Origin: Marinilongibacter aquaticus | Lineage (GTDB): Bacteria; Bacteroidota; Bacteroidia; Cytophagales; Spirosomataceae | Assembly: GCF_020149935.1 (NCBI RefSeq) | Contig: NZ_CP083757.1 | Coordinates: 868,001-932,000 of the forward strand | DNA length: 64,000 nucleotides | Direction of reading: 5' to 3' | In this document: piece after piece, positions 37,348 to 44,274 of the stretch | Numbering within the stretch: position 1 is the first letter of the stretch | Layout: each line of letters starts with the position of its first letter | Made by a program: the position numbers and the translations under genes | The notes under the pieces: model-generated | Seen by the model: the letters and a program-made list of their open reading frames with translations, nothing else | Databases searched by the model: none | What the model was told of the DNA's origin: nothing

Positions 37348-37731
37348 ATGGAATTTCCTGCGGAGCTAAAGTACACCAAAGAACACGAGTGGGTAAAGGT
37401 AATTGATGGACAAACAGCCTTGGTGGGCATCACCGAATTTGCTCAAAGCGAATTGGGCGATATTGTTTTTATCGAAGTGGAAACCGTAGACGAAGAACTT
37501 GAGGCGGATGAAATTTTCGGAACCATCGAAGCCGTGAAAACCGTATCGGATCTTTTCCTTCCGGTATCCGCGAAAATCCTTGAATTTAACGAATCTCTTG
37601 GCGACGAGCCCGAGAAAGTAAACGCTGACCCTTACGGTGAAGGTTGGATCGTGAAAATCGAAATTCAAGACCTTGCCGATCTGGACGGTCTTTTGGATAG
37701 CGAAGCATACAAACAAGAAATTGGTCAATAA
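37348..37731 (+). CDS. gcvH: Glycine cleavage system H protein
   Basis: The lipoyl-carrier protein of the glycine cleavage system, 127 residues from the ATG at 37348 ([16 protein letters not shown]); the frame is open upstream to 37270 but with no H-protein sequence. The lipoylated lysine is Lys64 in [15 protein letters not shown]. The KEHEWVKV opening and the [19 protein letters not shown] stretch are family signatures. gcvT and gcvP are not nearby, and gcvH directly after sprA is the known Bacteroidota arrangement. Confidence 0.98.
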   Translation: MEFPAELKYTKEHEWVKVIDGQTALVGITEFAQSELGDIVFIEVETVDEELEADEIFGTIEAVKTVSDLFLPVSAKILEFNESLGDEPEKVNADPYGEGWIVKIEIQDLADLDGLLDSEAYKQEIGQ

Positions 37732-37733
37732 TT

Positions 37734-37760
37734 AAAAGAGCCCTTGCGGGCTTTTTTTTT
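37734..37760 (+). terminator. Terminator after gcvH
   Basis: A GCCC-TTGC-GGGC hairpin, lengthened by A-T pairs outside it, followed directly by a run of ten T. It starts just after the gcvH stop and the next gene begins at 37769, so it must be efficient or allow read-through. Confidence 0.85.
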
Positions 37761-37768
37761 GAAAATAC

Positions 37769-39046
37769 ATGAAGGTTCTAATACGGAAAGCCAAAATTAT
37801 CAATAGCCCATCTTCGCACAATGGAGAGCGAGCAGACATTTTGTGTGAAGGCGGCATTGTCAAGCAGATCGCCAACAACATTGAAGGCCCATACGATGAA
37901 CTTATAGAGGGCCGTGATTTGGTACTCTCGGCTGGGTTTATGGATATGCGTGCATTCTCCAAAGAGCCGGGGCACGAAGCCATGGAAACCCTGAGCTCTT
38001 TGAGCGAAGCGGCCGCAAAAGGAGGCTTCAGCGAATTGTTGATTATGCCCAATACCGTACCCGTCATTCAGGAAAAAGGTACGGTTCAATTTTTCACGGC
38101 CTTTTCGAGAAACGCATTGGTTCAACTCTGGCCTGCGGCGGCCGTCACTTTGCAAACGGCCGGAGAAAGTTTCACCGAAATGTGGGACCTTCACCAAGCG
38201 GGTGTCAAAGCTTTTACCGATGGAGCCAAACCCATTTGGAATGCCGATATCCTTTTGAAAACACTCCAATATCTGCATCCCAAAAACGCTCTGCTCATCA
38301 ATAGACCGGAAGAAAAGAACCTCGCACTTTTTGGGCAGATGCACGAAGGCGTAATGAGCACGCAATTGGGCATGAAGGGCATTCCAACCGAGGCCGAAGA
38401 ACTGATTGTGATTCGCGATCTTAAATTGTTGGAATATGCTGGGATTAAAAGCGAAGTACCCGTACTACACTTTTCCTGCATTTCGTCTTCGGCTGCTTTA
38501 AAGCATATCCGAAATGCCAAAAAGAATGGCCTTCCGGTAAGTTGCGACATCGCCGCACATCAACTGGCCTTTACCGACGAAGACTTGGTGGATTTTGACA
38601 CCAATTTGAAAGTATCGCCGCCTTTCCGTTCAAGTAAAGAAATCAAGGCCTTGCAAAAGGGATTGGAAGAAGGCACAATTGACGCCATCGTTTCCGATCA
38701 CAATCCTTTCGACGAAGAACACAAGAACCTGGAATTTGATCTTGCCGAATTTGGCATTATCGGTTTGCAAACGGCCTTTTCTACAGCATGGACCTATTCG
38801 GGTTTGCGAATCGAAAACCTGATTCAAAAATTGGCCGAAAGACCGCGTGAACTCCTGCGAATGGAAATCCCGAAAATAGAGGAAGGTGCACAAGCCAATT
38901 TAACTGTGGTAGACTTGAAAGACACATTTGTATTTGATGAAAATTCAAATGCTTCACTTTCCAAGAATTCGCCTTTCTTCGGAAAAGAATTGAAAGGAAA
39001 GGTAAAAGCCACTTTACGCAACGGTTTGGTACAAATTAACGGATAA
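37769..39046 (+). CDS. Dihydroorotase-like protein lacking the metal-binding His-x-His
   Basis: A 425-residue amidohydrolase-fold protein clearly related to dihydroorotase of the multifunctional-complex type. The usual motif D-x-H-x-H-x-R-E-P-G reads DMRAFSKEPG here, so both metal-binding histidines are Arg and Phe, and the later CED-type histidine is replaced in NRPEEKN. Other conserved positions remain: the aspartate in AFTDGA, the histidine in VPVLHFSC and the aspartate in IVSDHNPF. The active site therefore cannot hold the normal zinc pair. This form is known in Bacteroidota alongside a separate catalytic dihydroorotase, so a scaffold role, for example binding aspartate carbamoyltransferase, is likely. 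Confidence 0.85.
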   Translation: MKVLIRKAKIINSPSSHNGERADILCEGGIVKQIANNIEGPYDELIEGRDLVLSAGFMDMRAFSKEPGHEAMETLSSLSEAAAKGGFSELLIMPNTVPVIQEKGTVQFFTAFSRNALVQLWPAAAVTLQTAGESFTEMWDLHQAGVKAFTDGAKPIWNADILLKTLQYLHPKNALLINRPEEKNLALFGQMHEGVMSTQLGMKGIPTEAEELIVIRDLKLLEYAGIKSEVPVLHFSCISSSAALKHIRNAKKNGLPVSCDIAAHQLAFTDEDLVDFDTNLKVSPPFRSSKEIKALQKGLEEGTIDAIVSDHNPFDEEHKNLEFDLAEFGIIGLQTAFSTAWTYSGLRIENLIQKLAERPRELLRMEIPKIEEGAQANLTVVDLKDTFVFDENSNASLSKNSPFFGKELKGKVKATLRNGLVQING

Positions 39047-39050
39047 TACA

Positions 39051-39566
39051 TTGAGAAAAAAGATCATCAACATCAGTTTGATATTCGGCTTGGTGTCTGG
39101 CCTTGCCTGCTTTCTGTTTTTCATTATGCTCTATATGGGCAATGACAATCCCCTGCAACAACGCAGACCCGATGTAGGCATAAACATCCTTTTTATCTTT
39201 TTGGCCGTCTTCCTTTACAAGCGTCGCCAAGGAGGCTACCTGCACTTTTACGAGGGCTTTTCCATTGGTTTTTTGACCAACTTGATCGCCGCTTTAACCA
39301 CAGGTACACTGATTTACGGATTTGTAAAATGGATAGACCCCGCCCCTTTTCAAAATTGGATACGCGACGGCAAACAATTCCTGATCGACCAAAAGGAGGC
39401 CCTGAGTAATGTTTTGAACGAAGAAAGTTTTAAATTGCAAATGCAGGCCTTTGACAATGCCAAGCCCTATCAGATCATTTTAGACGACCTGATGTTCAAA
39501 CAATTTGCTATTATTGCCATTATGCTCATTGCAATGGCCTTGCGTCGTCAAAGCCCACAATCATAG
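39051..39566 (+). CDS. DUF4199 membrane protein (first copy)
   Basis: A 171-residue protein with about four membrane segments (IINISLIFGLVSGLACFLFF opening, and a final IIAIMLIAMALRR). Its start codon appears to be TTG at 39051 (protein MRKKIINIS), 4 bp after the stop of the dihydroorotase-like gene; no ATG lies near enough to serve instead. The family DUF4199 has no assigned function and is common as adjacent pairs in Bacteroidota. Confidence 0.82.
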   Translation: MRKKIINISLIFGLVSGLACFLFFIMLYMGNDNPLQQRRPDVGINILFIFLAVFLYKRRQGGYLHFYEGFSIGFLTNLIAALTTGTLIYGFVKWIDPAPFQNWIRDGKQFLIDQKEALSNVLNEESFKLQMQAFDNAKPYQIILDDLMFKQFAIIAIMLIAMALRRQSPQS

Positions 39567-39588
39567 GTAACAAAAAAACTCTAAAACT

Positions 39589-40101
39589 ATGGAACAGAAA
39601 CCTTCATCTGCACGCGTGGCACTGAAATGGGGTATTATTGCCGCCCTTACAGGCATTGTTTTGGCTACAATCATTTACATGGCCGACCTTTGGAAAATCC
39701 CGGCAATAGGCTTTCTTTCCTTCATTCCGCTTATAATTTTCATTTACATGGCCATGAAAGAATTCCGCACCGAAAATGGAGGATTCATGAGCTATAGCCA
39801 AGGTTTGGGCGTAGGTATGCTTACGGGTGTCATTTCAGGCATTGTGGGTGCAGCATTCGATATGTTGTACAAAAAGCTGATCGACACAAACTTGAATGAG
39901 CGGATCATGGATTACCAATACCAAAAGATGTCGGAATCGGGCATGGACGAGCAACAAATTGATGCGGCAATGGATATTACCGCAAAATTGACTTCAGGAG
40001 GTATACAATTTGTCATGGCCGTTGTCATCGCCGCAATAGGCTCATTGATTGTTTCGTTAATTGTGGCTGCCGTCTTGAAAAAAGACAAACCCGTATTTTA
40101 A
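39589..40101 (+). CDS. DUF4199 membrane protein (second copy)
   Basis: A 170-residue DUF4199 protein with four predicted membrane segments, similar in plan to the gene 22 bp upstream and probably a tandem duplicate: both have GFSIGF/GLGVGMLTG after a tyrosine-rich segment, a polar middle and a hydrophobic end. Function unknown. The 77-bp gap before gldF has a small AGCCC-AAA-GGGCT hairpin without a T-tract, so I do not call it a terminator. Confidence 0.88.
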   Translation: MEQKPSSARVALKWGIIAALTGIVLATIIYMADLWKIPAIGFLSFIPLIIFIYMAMKEFRTENGGFMSYSQGLGVGMLTGVISGIVGAAFDMLYKKLIDTNLNERIMDYQYQKMSESGMDEQQIDAAMDITAKLTSGGIQFVMAVVIAAIGSLIVSLIVAAVLKKDKPVF

Positions 40102-40178
40102 TACGATTGCTCATGATGAGCTGAAAGCCCAAAGGGCTCTGGCAGAAGGGTTTGGCTGTTTAGAAATAGAAATTTCAT

Positions 40179-40904
40179 ATGTTCATCATTTTTAAGAAGG
40201 AATTCAACGCATACCTTCATTCTTTGGTAGCCTATTTGGTTATAGTACTTTTCTTGGTGCTCACTGGGCTTGTGCTGTGGGTTTTTCCCGAAAGCAATGT
40301 ATTGGATTATGGTTATGCCGAAATGGGTTCCTTCTTTCAACTTACGCCATTTATTCTGCTCATGCTGGTTCCGGCCATAACCATGCGTAGTTTTTCCGAA
40401 GAATTCAAAACAGGCACGATTGAATTCCTCTTGACCAAACCTTTGACCAGTTTTCAGCTGATCTGGGGGAAATTTTCAGCCGCCTGGCTTTTGGTCTTTT
40501 TGGCGATACTGCCCACGCTTACCTATTATTTTAGCATATCGAGTTTAGGAAACCCCGTGGGCAATATTGACACCGCTGCCGTGTTTGGTTCCTATTTTGG
40601 GCTTTTGCTGCTTGCTGCCGTATTTACGGCTCTCGGTCTATGGGCCTCTTCGCTTACTGCAAACCAAATTGTGGCCTTTCTGCTGAGTGCCTTCTTATGC
40701 TATTTCCTCTTCGACGGGCTGCACCAAATTGCCAGCCTGTTCAAAGGCAAAACCCAGTTTTACATCGATTACCTCAGCCTCCAGTTTCATTATACCGAAC
40801 TAAGTCGGGGTGTAATCGATAGTCGAAATGTCATTTATCTTCTTAGCTTTACAGTATTGGTCATATTGTTGACCAAAAGCAGTATTGAACGAAGAAAAAA
40901 ATGA
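40179..40904 (+). CDS. gldF: GldF-type ABC transporter permease (gliding-motility associated)
   Basis: A 241-residue membrane protein with about six hydrophobic segments and the ABC-2 permease pattern (FQLTPFILLMLVPAITMRSFSEEFKTGTIEFLLTKPLT), matching GldF. In Flavobacterium, GldF and GldG form the permease with GldA as ATPase and are required for gliding. Here the next gene is not gldG but phzF, whose start overlaps the gldF stop by 4 bp (ATGA). The assignment to GldF rather than a generic ABC-2 permease is by sequence resemblance only. Confidence 0.82.
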   Translation: MFIIFKKEFNAYLHSLVAYLVIVLFLVLTGLVLWVFPESNVLDYGYAEMGSFFQLTPFILLMLVPAITMRSFSEEFKTGTIEFLLTKPLTSFQLIWGKFSAAWLLVFLAILPTLTYYFSISSLGNPVGNIDTAAVFGSYFGLLLLAAVFTALGLWASSLTANQIVAFLLSAFLCYFLFDGLHQIASLFKGKTQFYIDYLSLQFHYTELSRGVIDSRNVIYLLSFTVLVILLTKSSIERRKK

Positions 40905-41686
40905 ACCTTTCAATCTATCAAGTCGACGCTTTCAGCAACAAATTGTTTGGCGGAAATCCTGCCGCCATTGTGCCTTTGGAAAAATGGATTCCTGAAGAAT
41001 TGATGCAAGCCATTGCTGCCGAAAACAACCTCGCGGAAACGGCCTATTTTGTTCCTTTGGACGATATTTACTTTATTCGTTGGTTTACCCCAAAGGCCGA
41101 AGTCAAACTCTGTGGACACGCCACCTTGGCCTCAGCTCATGTGCTTTTCGAGCATTTGGGTTTCGCAGTAAACCGTGTCACATTCGACTCCAAAAGCGGT
41201 TTGCTACAAGTGGAAAAGAAAGAAGATAATGTGCTTGAACTCGATTTTCCAAGTGCAGAAATAGAGGCCGTCGAAGTGGGCTCAGCCTTTTTAGACTCGT
41301 TGAACATTCTTCCCAAAGAAACATACAAGGCTTTGGAAGATTACCTCTTTGTTTTCGGAAATGAGCCAGAAATACGGAATTTGGAAGTCGATTTCAACAA
41401 GCTTAAAAAAGTGCCTTGCCGCGGTTTGATCTGTACGGCAGAAGGTATGGAAGTCGATTTTGTGAGCCGCTTTTTCGCCCCTGCCTTTGGAATCGACGAA
41501 GACCCCGTAACGGGTTCGGCCCACACAAAACTGATCCCGTATTGGTCTGAGAAATTGGGCAAAACCGAAATGGAAGCCTTGCAATTGTCTGAACGAAAAG
41601 GCCATTTATTTTGTCAGTATCGAGGAGATCGCGTAAAAATTGCCGGCCAGGCAGTCACTTATCTTCAAGGGCAAATACAGGTTTAA
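40901..41686 (+). CDS. PhzF-family isomerase
   Basis: A 261-residue protein with the PhzF fold. It shows FGGNPAAIV at 18-26, the catalytic glutamate region AENNLAETAYFV and the C-terminal DEDPVTGSAH that contacts the substrate. PhzF in phenazine producers isomerises dihydro-hydroxyanthranilate, but most bacterial members are of unknown role. The start overlaps gldF by 4 bp, so the two are translated together, although no functional link is obvious. Confidence 0.9.
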   Translation: MNLSIYQVDAFSNKLFGGNPAAIVPLEKWIPEELMQAIAAENNLAETAYFVPLDDIYFIRWFTPKAEVKLCGHATLASAHVLFEHLGFAVNRVTFDSKSGLLQVEKKEDNVLELDFPSAEIEAVEVGSAFLDSLNILPKETYKALEDYLFVFGNEPEIRNLEVDFNKLKKVPCRGLICTAEGMEVDFVSRFFAPAFGIDEDPVTGSAHTKLIPYWSEKLGKTEMEALQLSERKGHLFCQYRGDRVKIAGQAVTYLQGQIQV

Positions 41687-41748
41687 GCACGATTTTGGGC
41701 CTACTTTCAAGGAATTGAATATAAAACAAATATTAAATTTCAAAAAGC

Positions 41749-41780
41749 TTGACAACGGCTGTTTGCGTTTTGTAAATTTG
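41749..41780 (+). promoter_or_regulatory. queA promoter
   Basis: TTG at 41749-41751, a 21-bp spacer and TAAATTTG at 41773-41780, a close match to the Bacteroidota form. The transcript would start near 41786, giving a leader of about 90 bases before the queA ATG at 41876. Confidence 0.65.
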
Positions 41781-41791
41781 CCCCCCTGTTT

Positions 41792-41861
41792 GGGCGTGAT
41801 GTGCCCTAAAATATGCCGACAACCCGCCGTCGGCAGAGCGTTCATTACTATACAAAGCGGG
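41792..41861 (+). promoter_or_regulatory. Structured queA leader with possible pseudoknot
   Basis: Two hairpins lie in the leader: GGGC-N7-GCCC (41792-41806) and TGCCGAC-AACCCGCC-GTCGGCA (41814-41835). The loop of the second contains CCCGC (41823-41827), which is exactly complementary to GCGGG at 41857-41861, 14 bp before the start codon, so an H-type pseudoknot can be drawn. No preQ1-riboswitch consensus is recognisable; the identity is unknown. Confidence 0.4.
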
Positions 41862-41875
41862 ATAGAAGAAAATAG

Positions 41876-42928
41876 ATGAAATTATCGCAATTTAAATTTG
41901 ACCTGCCGCATAGCCTCATTGCCATGCAACCTTATGAGGAAAGGGACGGAGCCCGAATGATGGTCGTACATCGTGAAAGCGGCAAGATTGAACACAAAAA
42001 ATTTGTAGACATCGTAGATTATTTTGATGACGGCGATGTCATGGTCACCAACAATACCAAGGTATTTCCTGCCCGATTGTACGGATCGAAAGAAAAGACG
42101 GGAGCCAAAATTGAAGTATTTTTGCTGCGTGAACTGAACCGCGAAATGCGGCTTTGGGATGTACTGGTAGACCCTGCTCGTAAAATCAGGGTGGGCAATA
42201 AACTCTATTTCGGCGACAGCGACCTTGTAGCCGAGGTGATCGACAACACCACATCAAGGGGCCGAACCATACGTTTCTTGTTCGATGGCGACCACGATGC
42301 CATGATGCAGACCATCCACGAATTGGGCGAAACGCCAATTCCGAAAGATATCATCGAAAGAGAAGTAACCGACCTCGACAGGGAGCGTTTCCAAACCATC
42401 TTTGCCGAAGTGGAAGGTGCGGTTTCTGCCCCTACTGCGGGCATGCACTTCACGAAAAATATAATGCGTAAAATGCAGATCAAAGGGACGGAATTCTCGC
42501 CCATCACGCTGCACATTGGCATCGGTACTTTCAGAGGTGTGGATGTAGAAGACTTGACCAAACACAAGACAGATTCGGAAAATTTCGCCATTCCTTCCGA
42601 AACCTGCGGCATTGTGAACGCCGCTCTGAACGAAGGAAAACGCGTGTGTGCAGTAGGTACCACGGCCTTAAAAACCATGGAATCTTCGGTTTCGGCGAGT
42701 AATCGCCTAAATCCTGTAGACAACGGTTGGACGGACAAATTCATTTTCCCGCCTTACGATTTCAAAATAGGCAATGCCTTGCTTACCAACTTCCACTTGC
42801 CCGAATCGATCGTTTTGATGTCGGCTTGTGCATTTGGAGGATACGATCTTATCATGGATGCATACCAACAAGCCATCAAAGAAAAATACCAATTCTTTAC
42901 CTATGGCGATGCCATGTTGATATTGTAA
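41876..42928 (+). CDS. queA: S-adenosylmethionine:tRNA ribosyltransferase-isomerase QueA
   Basis: Transfers the ribosyl part of SAM to preQ1-modified tRNA at the wobble position, giving epoxyqueuosine. The 350-residue protein opens [19 protein letters not shown], with [30 protein letters not shown]-like GETPIPKDI and the conserved [18 protein letters not shown] and NFHLPES stretches. All are QueA hallmarks. A long, structured leader precedes it (41786-41875), and a promoter-terminator arrangement follows (42923-42982). Confidence 0.97.
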   Translation: MKLSQFKFDLPHSLIAMQPYEERDGARMMVVHRESGKIEHKKFVDIVDYFDDGDVMVTNNTKVFPARLYGSKEKTGAKIEVFLLRELNREMRLWDVLVDPARKIRVGNKLYFGDSDLVAEVIDNTTSRGRTIRFLFDGDHDAMMQTIHELGETPIPKDIIEREVTDLDRERFQTIFAEVEGAVSAPTAGMHFTKNIMRKMQIKGTEFSPITLHIGIGTFRGVDVEDLTKHKTDSENFAIPSETCGIVNAALNEGKRVCAVGTTALKTMESSVSASNRLNPVDNGWTDKFIFPPYDFKIGNALLTNFHLPESIVLMSACAFGGYDLIMDAYQQAIKEKYQFFTYGDAMLIL

Positions 42929-42951
42929 TCCGTAAATCTTACGTATCTTTG
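42923..42951 (+). promoter_or_regulatory. ispD promoter
   Basis: TTG at 42923-42925 (overlapping the end of queA), an 18-bp spacer and TATCTTTG at 42944-42951, the cleanest Bacteroidota promoter in the window. Transcription would begin near 42957, inside the left arm of the hairpin at 42952-42975, giving a leader of only about 25 bases. Confidence 0.7.
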
Positions 42952-42982
42952 ATAGCCTACATAAACGTAGGCTATTTTTTTA
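42952..42982 (+). terminator. queA terminator overlapping the ispD start region
   Basis: A 9-bp stem ATAGCCTAC with GTAGGCTAT, loop ATAAAC, then seven T, ending at the ispD ATG. Transcripts from queA would meet the whole hairpin; those starting at the ispD promoter (42957 or so) would lack most of the left arm and pass through. Confidence 0.8.
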
Positions 42983-43692
42983 TGCCTGAAGCCAAAAAAT
43001 ATTCGATAATTGTTGCCGGTGGTCGTGGAAATCGCATGAAAACGGTCATTGCCAAGCAATTTATCCCGCTCGCGGGAAAGCCTATCCTGGCCCATACGGT
43101 AGAAAAGTTTTTACAAGTTGAAGGCAACACCGTGATTTGCGTGGTGCCCGCCAAAGACATGAGCTTCTGGGCAGAAATACTGGAAAGCAACGACGTGCTG
43201 AAAATGGCAGCGGAAAACCGCAATTTGATTACCGTAGAAGGCGGCGAAACACGTTATCAATCCGTCAGCAATGGGCTTTCGGCCATCGCAAGTCCGGAAG
43301 GATTAGTGGCCATTCACGACGGTGTGCGACCTTTGATTTCAATTGATCTGATTGAAAAATCTTTTGAAGAAGCCCAGAAACACGGCTCGGCCGTACTGAG
43401 CATTCCCTTGAAAGATTCGGCCAGGCTGATTGAAGACGATAAAAACACTTTTATCGACCGTACAAAAGTACGTTTGATACAAACTCCCCAAACCTTTAAC
43501 CTGAAACAAATTCTCGACGCATTTGCATTGGGCGAGCAGGCACATTTTACCGATGACGCGTCGGTGTATGAGTTTGCCGGACACCGCGTAAACTTAATCG
43601 ATGGCGATTTGAAAAACATCAAAATCACCACGCCCGAGGATATGCATGTGGCCGAAATTTTTTATGACGATGAAAATAATCGTAGCTTCTAA
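42982..43692 (+). CDS. ispD: 2-C-methyl-D-erythritol 4-phosphate cytidylyltransferase IspD
   Basis: Joins CTP to methylerythritol phosphate, the third step of the MEP isoprenoid pathway. About 236 residues from the ATG at 42982 (MPEAKKYSIIVAGGRGNRM); the frame is open upstream into queA but unrelated. Catalytic features are the GGRGNRM loop, the lysine in IAKQFIPLAGKP, HDGVRPLI, RTKVRLIQTPQTFN and the FTDDASVYE metal aspartate. ispF and other MEP genes are not nearby. Confidence 0.97.
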   Translation: MPEAKKYSIIVAGGRGNRMKTVIAKQFIPLAGKPILAHTVEKFLQVEGNTVICVVPAKDMSFWAEILESNDVLKMAAENRNLITVEGGETRYQSVSNGLSAIASPEGLVAIHDGVRPLISIDLIEKSFEEAQKHGSAVLSIPLKDSARLIEDDKNTFIDRTKVRLIQTPQTFNLKQILDAFALGEQAHFTDDASVYEFAGHRVNLIDGDLKNIKITTPEDMHVAEIFYDDENNRSF

Positions 43693-44200
43693 AAATCCCG
43701 TAAAAATCGATGCAGCCCAAGCGGGTTTTGCACTCCAATTTCCAAATACAGATTTACAGGTCGCAGGCCGCTCCTTCCCTTCTGGCGTGCCCGATCAACC
43801 CATCGGTTCGGATGAAACTTTACAGGGGGCCTTCAATCGGGCAATACAAGCCCGTGAAAACCTTCCCGACAACGATTATTGGGTTGGCATTGAAGGCGGG
43901 AACATTTACCACGACAAGGAAATGGAAACCATGGCTTGGATTGTTGTGCTGAACAAAGAACGAATGGCCAAAGCCCGTACGGCCGGTTTCTTTTTGCCTG
44001 CCCAAACTGTCGAATTAGTAGAAAAAGGCTACGAATTGGGACATGCCGACGAGATTACTTTTGGTGTGCAAAATTCGAAACAGAAAATGGGCAGCTCTGG
44101 ACTTCTCACCGATGGCCTGATCGACCGAAAAAGCTTTTACATTCCCGCCGTGGTTTTCGCTTTGATCCCCTTCAAAAAGCCAGATTTATATCCTTGCTAA
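43670..44200 (+). CDS. yjjX: Inosine/xanthosine triphosphatase (YjjX family)
   Basis: Removes ITP and XTP from the nucleotide pool. From the ATG at 43670 (MKIIVASKNPVKIDAAQAGF) it is 176 residues, close to E. coli YjjX (170). Features include FPSGVPDQPIGSDETLQGA, YWVGIEGG and MGSSGLLTDGLIDR. An ATG two codons earlier (43664) would also be acceptable. The gene overlaps ispD by about 23 bp. Confidence 0.9.
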   Translation: MKIIVASKNPVKIDAAQAGFALQFPNTDLQVAGRSFPSGVPDQPIGSDETLQGAFNRAIQARENLPDNDYWVGIEGGNIYHDKEMETMAWIVVLNKERMAKARTAGFFLPAQTVELVEKGYELGHADEITFGVQNSKQKMGSSGLLTDGLIDRKSFYIPAVVFALIPFKKPDLYPC

Positions 44201-44224
44201 TTCTTCTAAACGCCTTATTTTTTG

Positions 44225-44232
44225 TACCTTTG
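44225..44232 (+). promoter_or_regulatory. Candidate -7 box of the RND transporter gene
   Basis: TACCTTTG, an exact TAnnTTTG match 43 bp before the ATG of the RND protein; the best TTG at 44194 is 28 bp upstream, too far for the usual spacing. Confidence 0.4.
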
Positions 44233-44274
44233 TCACCGTTTTGAAAAGTCGATGAGCAAATCGCAAAATCCCAA

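Noticed and set aside
39051-40101. The two adjacent DUF4199 genes as a single frameshifted gene
   Set aside because: Each has its own start, its own four-helix pattern and full length, so they are a tandem pair and not a broken gene.
40102-40178. Small hairpin AGCCC-AAA-GGGCT between DUF4199 and gldF as a terminator
   Set aside because: It has no T-run after it and only a short stem, so termination is not supported.
41857-41867. GCGGGATAGAA resembles the 5' end of a tRNA-Met gene
   Set aside because: No cloverleaf follows: the matching acceptor strand, anticodon stem and T-loop are all absent, and queA starts at 41876.
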